Origin: Corylus avellana
Lineage: Eukaryota > Streptophyta > Magnoliopsida > Fagales > Betulaceae
Assembly (NCBI RefSeq): GCF_901000735.1
Contig: NC_081545.1
Coordinates: 16,003,745-16,067,744 of the forward strand
Direction of reading: 5' to 3'
Length of the DNA: 64,000 bases
Numbering within the stretch: position 1 is the stretch's first letter; every line of letters starts with the position of its first letter. A program made the position numbers and the translations under genes. The notes below the pieces were generated by a model. That model was not told the origin of the DNA. It saw nothing but the letters and a program-made list of their open reading frames with translations, and searched no databases. Below are positions 22,717-34,929 of this stretch, piece after piece.

Positions 22717-22946
22717 TGCAGCACTCTCACTCTCACTCTCACTCTCACTCGATCAGTTCATATTTTCGGAGGAAATACAGGATTCAGCACTCTCACTCTC
22801 ACTCTCACTCTCTCTATCTCGATCGCTCTCACTCACTCAGTTCTCCGACGCAAGGTTCTCTCTCCGGCAGCTCTCTTTCCAGCACACCTCTCTCTGCCAG
22901 CTCTCACTCCGGCGCACTTAACGCTCTCCTGCAGCTTTCTCTCCGG
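22717..22946 (+). promoter_or_regulatory. CT-rich leader-like region with possible splice donor
   Basis: Two (CTCACT)n blocks (about 22720-22750 and 22787-22812) sit in a locally duplicated segment; ttttcggatgaaatac and ttttcggaggaaatac precede them. The CT-rich sequence continues to ctttctctccg|gtatgag at about 22945, which resembles a plant 5' UTR exon followed by an intron donor. No downstream coding exon was found, so it may be the start of a dead or noncoding transcript. Confidence 0.35.
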
Positions 22947-25036
22947 TATGAGTTTCTCCTCTCTTCTTCTCTTTCTATTGGGCAGCAGCAATGTTCATGG
23001 GTTGCAGTTTTGCATCTAAAATGGTTGATTTTTGTGGTTTCTATACTGTTTCCTATGATTTTTAGTATTGGGATATTTTCAAACATAGTAGAAGGCTAAT
23101 ATTTGATCATTTCAAGCTTGTGTTGGGTGTAAATTTATTCAATTTTGCTCTTCATTTTGTTGCCTATATACTCTTAACAATTTAGGGTCGGACAAAATTT
23201 AACCTATATACTCTTATACTCATCCATAGTGATTATATATGAAAACAAGTATTTGGCTAAAGCAACAAGTATTTGGCATATAAATCAGAAGGTTCTGCTT
23301 CGATCCTAAGCATGCGTCCATCAAAAAAATCAAATAATAAACTCAACAATAACTCAAAATTACCAATGAAATTAAATAGTAAGAGTATAAGTTCCACCCT
23401 TGAATGAACCAGCTAGCAATTAGGCCCCAATAGCCATAATAATGAAAATAGTTCGTCCAAAACGTTTAACACGATCTACATTGACACTAGAAAATTCAAA
23501 CAAAGTAATGCAAAATTGGTATTGATTTTTTTATTGTCAAGTATGGCTTTTATCTCACTTTAATGATATCGTACTACCAATAAGTCTATGAATTTTGGGT
23601 TAATAAGCTAATTAATAATACCACAAAATTTTAATTTTGAAAATTATTTGTCATTTCTCCTCCCCCAACCCCATCCCCAAAAAATCTCTTTTTATGTAGT
23701 TGTTGTTGTAGTAAATGCCATAGTGTGATCTTTGTCTGCCCCAATTGGTTGGAACAATTTTCAGTTGCTACCAACTGTTGTGTTCTTGCAAGTATCTTCT
23801 ATCCGGCACTTGGAGTTCATTACTAAATGGTTTCCAGAAGCTCATATCTAAGCGGCCAGCCCTAGTTCTATCTCAGGCTTCTTCTTGAATATTTTTCAAT
23901 GTACACACCCCTCGCCCTCGTGCAGGGGACCTGCCGGTGGAAATCTCACCAAAAATTAATTTGCCAAGAAGTGGCTTGATTAGTGTCATTATGGTATTAG
24001 GGACTAATCACCTAGGATTTAAGATGCACTTCTCTTTTATATGGATCTCTTGGTCTGCTAACTGGGTTTAAGTATCTTGAGACTAGGTCCTTAGGGCTTG
24101 AAATTAATAGTGACCCTGTTTCAATAAGACAATTTTTATAGTGATGTCTTCCTCAAAGTTGTGGTGCCTGAAAGAGTGAGAAACAGCGTACTTGACAATA
24201 AAATATGTTACTTACAATTTTTTTTCAAAAGAAAACACAATAAAAATAAAATATTTGAGCCAATAATCTTAAGTTGCTAATGATAGGGTACACATACTTG
24301 ACAATAAAATATGTGAGCCATAATCATTGAAGAGCTAAATATATAGTGGATAAGGGTACCAAAAATAACCTGACGCTCAAAAAAGCTCAACCACAGCCAA
24401 GGTTGCCACTAATTCTGTTGCACCTATTTACATTTCTGACCCTAAGATACCAACTTAGAAATAGTTGAAAAGAATCACATAAAAAACATAACAAAAGAAA
24501 CACCCTTGCCTTACAAGTAACATGAAAACAAGTATTTGGCTCCAAATCCGACGCAAGATAATTTGTGGTACAGGTACGTGGATTAACGGTGACCAAATGT
24601 TGCAATCCGAGTCATGGATCACACACCAAATGAAGAGCAACAATGTAGGAAGAGAAGAGAGAATTTGATCATTCTTGAACAAAGTCTTATACGCATACCT
24701 TAACACAACCCGAACTCGAAACACAAGAAGTTGCCATCCCTAACTATTCATGGCCAGGGTAATTAATAGTACTGCAAATTGGGGAGGATATATGAAAAAT
24801 AAAATTTATGACATTACCTATAAATTAACATTCTAGAGCCATGTTGTATTATTTGATTAGTTTGATGTAACATATGGTTAATTATGTGTATGTATTCATA
24901 TGCACGGGTGGGTGGGTGCACACACGGTCATGTATAGCCATGTCATTAATTGTTTACCTGTATAAATGTGGGGTTTGTAGAGATATGTGTTGATTGGAGT
25001 AAAGCATAAACTAACTTGTTTGTGGGATAGCTGATA
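22947..25036. other. Noncoding stretch
   Basis: About 2 kb in which I find no gene, domain or bounded transposon. Small ORFs here have no recognisable sequence. Confidence 0.45.
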
Positions 25037-25255
25037 GTGCGATCGATCGCACTCACTACAAGTAAAACCTCTCTGGTGGTGCGATCGATCGCACTACGTG
25101 CTGAAGCCCCTGATGGTGCGATCGATCGCACCACCTACAAGTAAAACCTCTCTGGTGGTGCGATCGATCGCACTACGTGCTGAAGCCCCTGATGGTGCGA
25201 TCGATCACACCACCTACAAGTAAAACCTCTCTGGTGGTGCGATCAATCGCACACG
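25037..25255. repeat. About 82-bp tandem repeats each bearing TGCGATCGATCGCA
   Basis: The units read ctacaagtaaaacctctctg, then the palindrome, then actacgtgctgaagcccctg and a second palindrome. There are two full copies and a third partial one. Four palindromes are perfect; the last two are gatcgatcac and gatcaatcgc, single CG-to-CA/TG type changes. Confidence 0.88.
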
Positions 25256-25743
25256 TGATCGTCTGAAAACTTGTATTCCCACTGCATCTCTCCCTTCTTC
25301 TCTTATTATTACTTGTTTATTAGTATTAAGTCTTATTCTTATATTAGGATTATGTTATTAATTTTCTAGTTCACATCAACTTATGTTATCAAAGTTGGTA
25401 TAATACATGATTGTATTGTCTTTTCCATTTAAGTTTAATAAGAAAGCAGCACAGTAAACTTGAAGCAAGATAACATTCTATAATAAATATCAAAGCTAAC
25501 ATCAATGGTAAAAAATGTAAAACTGTCATTGAGTTAAACAAGTAAATAAATTACAAATAGAAATTTGTTCTAAACTACTAACCCACTTCTAGAATATTTT
25601 GTTAGGTAACATGGCATTGAGCTAGCATCAATATTTGAGAATAGACCTCCCATTTAATTCTATTAATTCTTAAGAATCTGATCTTCTAATTCCCTTGTGT
25701 GCGTACATGTACGTAACGAATAACCTCTAATAGGGACATCAAT
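25256..25743 (+). other. 5' flank of CACTA transposase
   Basis: AT-rich; presumably contains the transposase promoter, but no specific site is supported. Confidence 0.35.
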
Positions 25744-28700
25744 ATGGATAGGAGTTGGATGCGGGAAAGTACTCGATGTTCAGAGCGTTTTCAAAAAGGT
25801 GTGGAAGAATTCATGGGAATGGCAGTTAAATCAGTTGATTCACGTGATATGACAAAGTGTCCATGCCGTGATTGTGCAAATCGATATTATTCTCATATTA
25901 GCGAGGTGAAGGGTCACTTGTATATGAATGGATTTACTCCGGCATACACTCGATGGATATTTCACAGGGAAGAAGATCATTTTAGGGTAAACACTTCTAC
26001 AAACATGCACACACATACAACTGAAATGATGGAGGAGGTTGATGCAGTTGAAGAATTGTTAGACGATGTATGTATGGGGACATTTGTTGATGCTAACATC
26101 GGAGAGTCCTCTACTTCACAGGGCCCCACAAGCGATGATCACGAACAAACAAGCTCCTTCTACCGATTTTGGGAAGATGGTGTACGAGAACTTTATCCAG
26201 GCTGCAAGAAATTTACACAAATTGCTTTTGTACTGAAGATGCTTCATATAAAGGCGTTCTGCAACATGAGTAACAAGGCGTTTGATATGATGATTGACTT
26301 GATAAAGATGGCCCTCCCAGATGGAGAGACATTGCCACGCTCGTATAGAGAAGCAATACAGTTTAGGCAACACGTGGGATTCGGTTACGATAAGATACAC
26401 GCATGCAAGAATGGTTGTGTGTTTTTTTGGAAAGAACATGCAGACAAAGTGGTATGCCCAAAGTGCAACAATTCAAGATGGATTGATGGCAAAGGCAAAA
26501 AAAGTAATATTCCTCAAAAGGTCTTACGGTATTTCCCAATAAAATCAAGGTTACAACGGTTGTTTATGACAAAAGAAATGGCCAAGGAAATGCGGTGGCA
26601 CAAAGAAGGTCGAGAAGATGATAGCAATACTCTCAGACACCCTGTCGATTCTATTGTTTGGAAAGAGTTTGATAAAAGACATGAGTGGTTTGCAAGTGAT
26701 TCCCGCAATGTGCGGCTTGGTTTAGCAAGTGATGGTTTCAACCCATATGGTAATATGAGTACAACATATAGCATATGGGCAGTAATGTTAACGGTGTACA
26801 ATCTCCCTCCGTGGATGTGTATGAAGAGTCCAAATTTGATGTTGTCCCTTATTATCCCTGGGCCTTCAGATCCCGGAAAGAATCTTGATGTATATTTGCG
26901 CCCATTGGTTGATGACTTGAAAGATTTATGGAATGAAGGCATACGAGTGTACGATGCATCAAAGAAAGAGACATTTCAATTGCATGCAACATTGCTATGG
27001 ACTATAAATGATTTTCCCGCTATGGACTATCTTGCATGTCCAGTATGTAATAAGGATACATTGTTCAGGCATTTGAAGTATGGGCATAAGGTGTGCTTCA
27101 TGTGTCATCGTCAGTGGTTTCCTCAAGAGCATCCATGGCGCAAAAGAGGAGATTTGATCGATGGTACAGAGGAGCATAGATTGGAACCTGAAGAATTGTC
27201 TGCAAGTCAATTGTTGAAACAGCTAAGGGATGCTAAGGGTTTACAATTTCGAAAAACAAGCGGGAGAAAGAGAAAGTACACAGATGTTGTGTTCAATTGG
27301 AAGAAGAGAAGTATTTTCTTTGAGTTGCCTTACTGGTCAAGTTTGAAAGTACGTCACAATTTAGATGTTATGCATATTGAGAAGAACATATGTGGAAGTA
27401 TCTTAGGTACGTTGATGAATATTGATGGGAAGACCAAGGACACAGTCAAGGCACGAAGAGATTTACAGTTGATGGGTATACGTAAAGAATTGCATGTGCA
27501 GCCAAATGGTGAAACTTATAAGATGCCACTTGCGAAGTACACATTGACAAGAGATGAGAATAAGAGTTTATGTGAGTGGTTGTCAGGTGTTAAATTTCCT
27601 GACGGGTATGCATCTAACATTGGTCGATGTGTGAACAAGCTTCCTGGTAAAATTTCTGGTATGAAAAGCCACGATTGTCATGTCTTCTTACAGCGCTTGC
27701 TTCCTGTTGCAATTAGAAATTTCTCTACGTCGGAAATACGAACAACATTGACCGAGTTGAGTACCTTTTTTACGCAGTTATGTGCACGGACGTTGAAAGT
27801 TGATATCCTGAAACAAATGAAAGTCGACATTGTAATAATTTTATGCAAAATGGAAAAAATATTTCCGCCAGCTTTTTTTGATGTTATGATCCATCTAGCA
27901 CTTCATTTACCTCGGGAGGCCGAGCTTGCCGGTCCTGTACAAAACCGTTGGATGTATCCGTTCGAAAGAGAACTTGGAAGATATAAGAAGTGGACGCGTA
28001 ACAAAGTGCGTCCAAAGGGGTCTATTGCCGAGTGTTACCTATCTGAGGAGAGCTTGACCTTCTGTTCCAGGTATCTTCGGGGAATTGAGACAAGATGGAA
28101 TCGTGAACAGAGAAATGTTGACGTTGAGGAAGTAGAAATGAGCCAGCGCTTGGATGTGTTCTCCCAACGAGTTCGGCCGTTAAGAGCAACTAAATTAGTA
28201 ACACTGGATGCTAATGATTTTGGTAGGGCACAATGGTATGTGCTTACCAACTGTAACGAAACGGCCTCATATTTGGAGTAAGTTTAGTAATGGTCTTTGT
28301 GTTTTACCTGCTACGACATGTTATAATTTTAGTGTTGATGATCATTTACGAATACATTTATTTTTCATGCAGTGAACATTATAATATGATCAAAAGAGAA
28401 GGCGGCCGTGACATTGATAAAAACCATGAGGCTAACTTTGAACGTTGGTTCCATAAACGTTTATACAATAGTGGGTGTACTGCAGACAATGGCTTAAAAC
28501 AATTATATGATCTTGCATGCGGGCCTGATCGTCATGTTAGATCGTATAGAGGTTGCATCGTGAATGGGGTTAGGTACCACACGAAAGAATGTGCAGAAAC
28601 TCGTCCTACCCAGAACAGTGGTGTTTCTGTTTCAGGTGAGGACGAAACCTCAATAACTGAGTATTATGGTGAGTTAAAAAATATTCTAGAGTTACGTTAC

Positions 28701-29303
28701 CCTGGCCAAAATCTCGTGTACTTGTTTGAGTGCGATTGGTGGGACACTGGGAGTGCAACAGGAGTACAAATGGACCAAGGCTTCACGATTGTGAATACTT
28801 CTCGTACATGGTGTGAATCCGACCCGTTCATCTTAGCATGTCAAGCTTCGCAAGTGTTTTACTTGGATGATCCCAAATTGGGTGGTAATTGGAAAGTGGT
28901 GCAGAAGTGGATCAATAGAGACATCTATGATATTCCAACAGTACAAAAGGGAGATAATACAGAAGATGACGAAAGACTCAGTGATGACGTATACCAGGAA
29001 GGTGAATGTGTTGGGGGTAATATGGTATTTGTTGATGAAGCAAATGTTGAAGCCTCCACTTAATTATGTAGAGATGATGCGACAATAGCAATTGATGAAT
29101 TATATATTCAACTTGATGCAAGCATATTTGCCAACGATAACTTGCCGAACGAGGACTATGATACAAACTTTGATGAGGAAGAGGAGTTATGTAGCGACAA
29201 CGATATAGACTCTGAACACGAAGAGGACTCTGAACACGAACAATCATCTTCAAGTAACAGTGATACAGATTCTGAATATGAATCTGATGATGATATGTGT
29301 TGA
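25744..29303 (+). pseudogene. CACTA (En/Spm) TNP2-type transposase, nearly intact
   Basis: Exon 1 (25744-28277) and exon 2 (28373-29303) join through gagta donor and tgcag acceptor sequences, restoring a continuous frame. Residues 1-80 are the transposase-associated domain (starting MDRSWM). The TNP2 core includes SDGFNPYGNMSTTYSIWAV and LDVMHIEKNICGSILGT, followed by a DUF4218-like region with MKSHDCHVFLQRLLP. Exon 2 carries the DUF4216-like domain (VYLFECDWWDTG) and an acidic Ser/Glu/Asp tail. Two defects are visible. The stretch before the ACPVC zinc motif (near 27010-27040) is shorter than usual, reading FPAMDYLACPVC. A TAA at 29061-29063 interrupts the acidic tail, which then stays open to TGA at 29301. 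The loss affects only the tail, so an active protein is conceivable. It catalyses cut-and-paste transposition in the nucleus. Confidence 0.88.
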
Positions 29304-29359
29304 ACATAAGCTCACATTTGGTGTAAGTACAAAGTGTATTAGCATATTTAATGAAGTTG

Positions 29360-29363
<4 letters not shown>

Positions 29364-29413
<50 letters not shown>
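29364..29413. repeat. (TC)n(TA)n microsatellite
   Basis: A run of TC repeats followed directly by TA repeats between the two CACTA genes. Confidence 0.95.
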
Positions 29414-29551
29414 CATGTATTGTGGTGTTTGTTTTTTTTTTTACTAGCATAATTATTGTATGTTTGTCAAAAATATTGAACATACTATATGGTTATAATT
29501 TGACTAATATAATTTTTTGGTTTTTGAGTTGTTTGCAGATTGATCATAACA

Positions 29552-31473
29552 ATGACAACAATAGGACGTAAACGTGTTCCAGTAGCACGAGGCCGTGGCC
29601 AAGGTCAAGGTCGAGGCCTTATTGACGAGCATGAGAGTCCGACTCCCAATTCTGGGTTTGGTGATACAGATATGCAAATGGCACCCTCAACCCCCCTCCT
29701 CCTCGAGTTAGTGGATAGGCATCCTTCGCACGAGTCTAATGATCCTATTCACTCAGTGACAGGATTGGATTCATGGGGAGGTGCCCCTACTGCATCTTGT
29801 AAGTTTATGAAATGTTATTTTTGTATTATTTTGGTTTGTTATAGACATTTGACAATATAACTTACTACGTTACCATGTTTTGTGTAACAGCTACCACGTC
29901 TGTCAGAAGTGTAAGGGGTAAGGCCAAGTGTAAGAAGTTGAGTGAGCACGTGCTTAAGAATGGTCCCTTAGTGCTAAACATCCCAAATAGACACCGGGCA
30001 CTTGTAGGCAATAATGCATCATGGTTTGCAAGCAAGATTGGGGAGATTATTCGTAACATGTGCGAACTCCATCACGGTGAATGGAAAAAGGTCCCAGTTG
30101 AGGAAAAGAGCAAGTTATTATTTCATGTTCAGGTATGAATATCAATGTAATGTTTAAGAATATGTTTCATATGAAAAAAATAATGTGACACATTTTTTAC
30201 CATTGATTTCTTATCTATTATGTATCAGTCAAATTTCGCACTGAATATGGGACGATACGAGCACATCAAAGCTGTTGAAAATAAATTGGGTCGTGCATAT
30301 GCTAGGATTCGTTCGAACTTGTATAGAGACCACTACAAAAAATATTTTGAAGGCATTGATAAAGACGATGATGAGGGGATTGCCAAGGCTAAGGCTATTG
30401 GGAGGGAAAACGTGCCAGCAGGATATGGTCCTGAACAGTGGAACCTAATATGCGACTCATTTGATGACGATAAATGGAAGGTAAATATATATTATTATAC
30501 TGATTAGAAAATTCAGATTGATATAATTTGCATGCACTTGAGGACATTTTATGAATAATTGTGTTTTTTTTTTTTCTCCAAATTTTATAGAAAAAGTCTG
30601 CACGAAATATAAAAAACAGAAGCAAATTGGAAACAAATCACACAGCTGGCACTTGTTCATTTGTTAACGTCATTTACAAAAAAGTAAGTATCTCTTTTTT
30701 ATAATTTAATTAAAGTAACATTATTTAGTGTAAACTTTGATTATATGTATTATGTGTAGGAACAAGAAACAAAAGTGAAGCCCAATCCTGTTGAACTATA
30801 TGAGGCTACCCATACAAGAAAAAAGGATAAAGAGTTTGTGAATGACAAATGCAAAAGTCTATATGTAAGTAAATCTTTACGCTCCGATGATTAAGTTGAT
30901 TAGTGAAGTACTTGAATAGTAAACTTGCATGAAGTATATATTAAACTAAGGCCAACTATGACTTGTGCAGCTTCAGATGCAAGAATTAACAACTAGTGAG
31001 GCCTTAGAGGAAGGCAGTGTGGAGGGGACAAGTGTCGAGGACCGAATGCAAGAAATAGTCACAGAAGTGCTAGGGGGCCGACGATCTGGTCACGTTAGAG
31101 GAATGGGATGCGGTCTTATTCACACCCCTTTAAGTACTTCATCTCAAGCGTTCACGCACCTCGACAACCATGACGAGTGTAGGAAAAGACAAGAAGATAC
31201 TCAAAGCGAGCTTCAACAGACTAGAATCAAACTTCATCAGTATAGGGAGAATTTGCAAGCCAATGTTGAGGAAACCAACAAATTGAAAGCCACTGTTGAG
31301 TTCTTAATGTCACGTATTGGAGGATTAGTGAAACTATATCTATGCATTAATTTTACAAAAACACACATACTAAGTAATCGTTAAAAAGGTTATTGATCAT
31401 TATATGAAATTCTATTTTTATTAGGTCTGGAGGGAGCTTGCTTGGAGGTGCATCAAGTGAAGCCAACAATTGA
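29552..31473 (+). CDS. CACTA second gene, Transposase_24 (Ptta/En/Spm) type
   Basis: Multi-exon gene downstream of TNP2 and on the same strand, as in autonomous CACTA elements, where the second product binds subterminal repeats. Exons that join in phase are 29552-29798, 29891-30132, 30229-30480, 30591-30683, 30760-30864 and 30971 to about 31330. A last short exon from about 31425 probably ends at TGA 31471-31473. The N-terminus is Gly/Arg-rich (RGRGQGQGRG). The core contains SWFASKIGEIIRNMCELHHG and WKKVPVEEKSKLLFHV, typical of the Transposase_24 family, followed by NMGRYEHIKAVENKLGRAYA. The last long exon is a coiled coil (RKRQEDTQSELQQTRIKL). No internal stop was seen. The exact 3' junction between the last two exons is unresolved. 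Confidence 0.75.
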
Positions 31474-31991
31474 GGGAGCTTTGGAATAACCATTTATTTG
31501 GGATGTACTTTTTGATACCATCTATTTGAGATATATTTTTTTGATACTATGTATTTGGATAGTTGTTGGTACTTTCTATTTGCTATTGTGTATTTGAGTA
31601 TTTGTTGATCGTGATCTGTTTGGTAATGTATATTTGTTGGTACTTTTTATTTGGTTTATATTATATTAAGATATTCGCAAAATTGTTGGTTCAAGAACTT
31701 TTGAGTTAGTAAATATCCCTTGACATGTTTATCAAGGTTAAAGAGCTTTGAGTAAACAATGCAAGGGAGTAATAATATCTTTCTAAATTTTATTTTTAAG
31801 TGTATGCAGGATGATAAGAGTACAAGAAAGTTAAACCACCTAAGCAGGTTCTTACTTTAATATGTTTCATGACCAAACACATTTTTAGTATTTCTTTCTC
31901 TATCATGTTGGGTTTCATTCTTATTGTCTTTGATATTATATATTGGTTCATTGTGGTAGATTACTCAAATTGCTTATAAGGATGAATTGGC
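31474..31991 (+). other. 3' flank of CACTA genes
   Basis: Contains loosely repeated tatttgg phrases (31490-31650) and no ORF. The right terminus of the CACTA element is not visible before the gap. Confidence 0.4.
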
Positions 31992-32091
31992 NNNNNNNNN
32001 NNNNNNNNNNNNNNNNNNNNNNNNNNNNNNNNNNNNNNNNNNNNNNNNNNNNNNNNNNNNNNNNNNNNNNNNNNNNNNNNNNNNNNNNNNN
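31992..32091. other. Assembly gap (100 N)
   Basis: Placeholder gap. It removes the 3' end of the minus-strand LINE that follows. Confidence 0.98.
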
Positions 32092-34925
32092 GGGTTATTC
32101 CAAATATCAATATTCTGACCACTAGAAATAGAAATGCAGGCTCCCTGCTCCACTACCTTTCTATTCTTAAGAAGCCCTTTCCAAAGCCAAGAAGAAAGAG
32201 CATTAGAGGGGGCATTCAAAAAGGAAACACCATGCTTGAGATACTTACCTCTAAGAGAATCCACCCAAATAAGAGGTTGATTGGATGTCAACTTCCAGCC
32301 AAGCCTAGCAAGAAGAGAGTTGTTAATGGCTTCCATAGACCGGATACCTAAGCCACCCAAAGACTTAGGTTTACAAATATTATCCCAAGCCAAAAGGGAA
32401 AGACAATGCTTCTTTTCCTGCGGATAACCCCACCAAAACTTCCGAATGCTGGAATTGATAGAAGCACAAAAGGACTTAGGTAGAAGAAACAAAGACATTA
32501 GATAAGTAGGAATAGCATTGGCCACAGACTTCACCAAAGTGGTTCTCGCAGCCTGAGAGAGCAACCTAGCTTTCCAACCAGAAATTTTAGCAAGAACTCT
32601 GTCTTTAAGTTCAATAAAAGAGTCTTTCTTCCTCCTATGCATAAAAAGAGGAATACCTAGATATTTAGCTCGAGAGGGGATCAAAGCCAAATGAAGAATC
32701 CCTTTGACAGCATTTTTAGCATTAGAACTACAATTCCTACTAAAGAACATAGCAGATTTGGATATGTTAATATGTTGTCCTGACCAAGAGGAATAAGTAT
32801 TAAGACACTTTAAAATCACCATAGCTTCACTTTCATTAGCCTTGGAAAAAATAATGACATCATCAGCAAACAAAAGGTGAGAAATAGTAGGACACCTCCT
32901 AGCCATTTTGATGCCATGAAGAAGACCCAAGCTTTCTTCTCTTTCAATTAATCTGGAAAAGATCTTAGCTCCCAAAATAAACAAAAAAGGGGAAAGAGGA
33001 TCTCCTTGCCTTAAACCCCTAGAAGGAGTGAACTTTCCAAAAGGAGCACCATCAAGAAGAATAAAGAACGAGGAAGTAGTAATACATTGTCTAATCCATT
33101 GAATCCAAGTAGAATTAAAACCCAACAGCTCTAGGATTTTAAGCAAAAATTCTCATTCCATAGAATCAAAGGCTTTCTCCATATCTAACTTTAAAGCCAT
33201 TAGACCACCATTCCCCTTTTTTTGCTTCATAGAATGAAAAACCTCATGAGCAAGAATGGTATTATCATGAATAGACCTCCCTTTAAGAAAAGCAGACTGA
33301 TAAGGAGAAATGATCTTGCTCAATAAAGGTTTAAATCTGTTTGAGAGAATTTTAGAAATAATCTTGTAATTGAAATTAGTAAGACTAATGGGCCTAAAAT
33401 GATGCACCAAATAAGGATTGTCAATCTTGGGAATAAGGGCTATATTAGTGTGGTTAAACTCCTTAAGAATAAAACCACCCCTGAAAAAAGATTGAACCGA
33501 ATCCACAACACTCACTTTCACTATAGGCCAATAAGACTTATAAAACAACCCAGTCATACCATCAGGACCAGGGGCTTTATTCAAACCCAAATCAGAAATA
33601 GCCAAGAAAATTTCATTCTCATCAGGAATTAAACAAAGGGAAACATTCTCCTCCTCAGTCACAACCTTATCAACCAAACTAGTAAATCTATCATCAAAAA
33701 CCGGATGATTAGAAGTAAACAAGGAACTAAAATGCTGCACCAGATAATTGCCAATATTTTCCCTACCACCCAAAATAGTACCTTCAGCAGTCTTTAAGGA
33801 AGAGATAGAGTTATACCTGCGCCTACAGACAGTAGAAGCATGAAAAAATTTAGTGTTGAGATCTGTACAGGTAAGCCACAACTCTCTAGACTTCTGCTTC
33901 CAAAGAACTTCTTCCCTCAACAGTTGCTCCTGCAGCTCATTCTGCAAAATAGTTTCCCTTGCCGCATTACCAGGAGAATGGGAACTAGATTGAATCACAC
34001 TGATATCAGACATCAGTGCTTTAATCTTATACTGAATATGGCCGAAATGATGTTGGTTCCAAAACTTCAAGGCACTCTTCGTACTCTTCCATTTCCTGCT
34101 CAAAGAAAAAGCCGGAGAACCCTCAACCTCAGCCAACCAGGCCTGCGCAACAACTGAATGACTGGACTGATCCCTTATCCAGAAAGCTTCAAAACGGAAA
34201 GGCTTAGGAAGATTCCTATAGGAACCATCCGTGGAGATCAAAATGGGACAATGATCTGACTGAGTTGCAGGAAAATGGTTAACCAGAGAATTAGGAAAAG
34301 AATGAACCCAATTTTGATTAGCCAAGCCCCTGTCAAGCCTCTCTCTAATATTTTCCCTACCAACCCTACAATTGCTCCAAGTAAATCTGTTACCCACAAA
34401 ACCAAGATCCACCAGAGCATTCGAATGCACAAAATCAACAAAATTGCCATGAGAAGAAGAACCAAAATCACGGCCACCACTCTTCTCAGAAGAAGACAAA
34501 ATGGAGTTGAAATCTCCTAATAACAACCAAGCTCCACCAAAAGAATTACCCAACTTAGACAAACCAGACCAAAAAGCATTACGTCTTTGGCTAGTATGTG
34601 GAGCATAGACACCAGAAAAAGGCCACGGACAACGAACAGGTTCTGAATACACCAAACAAGAAATACAATGCTTATCAAGACGGACAGGCTCAATATCCAC
34701 ACCATGCTTCCAAGCCAAGTAGAGACCACCTTGAAAACCTGAAGGAGGAACCTCTAACCAAGCTGAAAAACCCAAACCAAACAGACAAGGTTGAAAACGT
34801 GAAGACGAAACTTTAGTCTCAGACAAAAACAGAATATCAGGACGATGATTTCTTAGCAAGGCACGGAGAGCTCGAATTGTAGGGCCCCGAGCCAAACCCC
34901 TACAATTCCATGCAAGAATTTTCAT
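32092..34925 (-). pseudogene. LINE ORF2: endonuclease and reverse transcriptase (partial)
   Basis: Starts at ATG 34925, four bases after the ORF1 stop. The N-terminal APE-type endonuclease shows MKILAWNCRGL, LLLGDFNSIL and SDHCPILIS. The RT shows NKAPGPDGMTGLFYKSYW, HFRPISLTN, LKLDMEKAFDSME and the catalytic FADD box in LLFADDVIIF. A TGA at 33153-33155, where relatives have Trp after DSME, interrupts the RT; the frame then stays open to the gap. The C-terminal zinc knuckle and RNase H expected from the family are lost in the gap. Confidence 0.9.
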
Positions 34926-34929
34926 TGAG

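Noticed and set aside
22707..23099. 130-residue His/Ser-rich ORF
   Set aside because: Made of (CTCACT)n and CT-rich leader-like DNA; composition is explained by the microsatellite.
20850..25255. Bacterial contamination suggested by GCGATCGATCGC words
   Set aside because: The words sit in AT-rich plant sequence among plant transposons, in hairpins and tandem repeats, with no bacterial genes.
26116..26942. Antisense ORFs within the TNP2 transposase
   Set aside because: Shadows of the strong plus-strand coding sequence, with no motif of their own.
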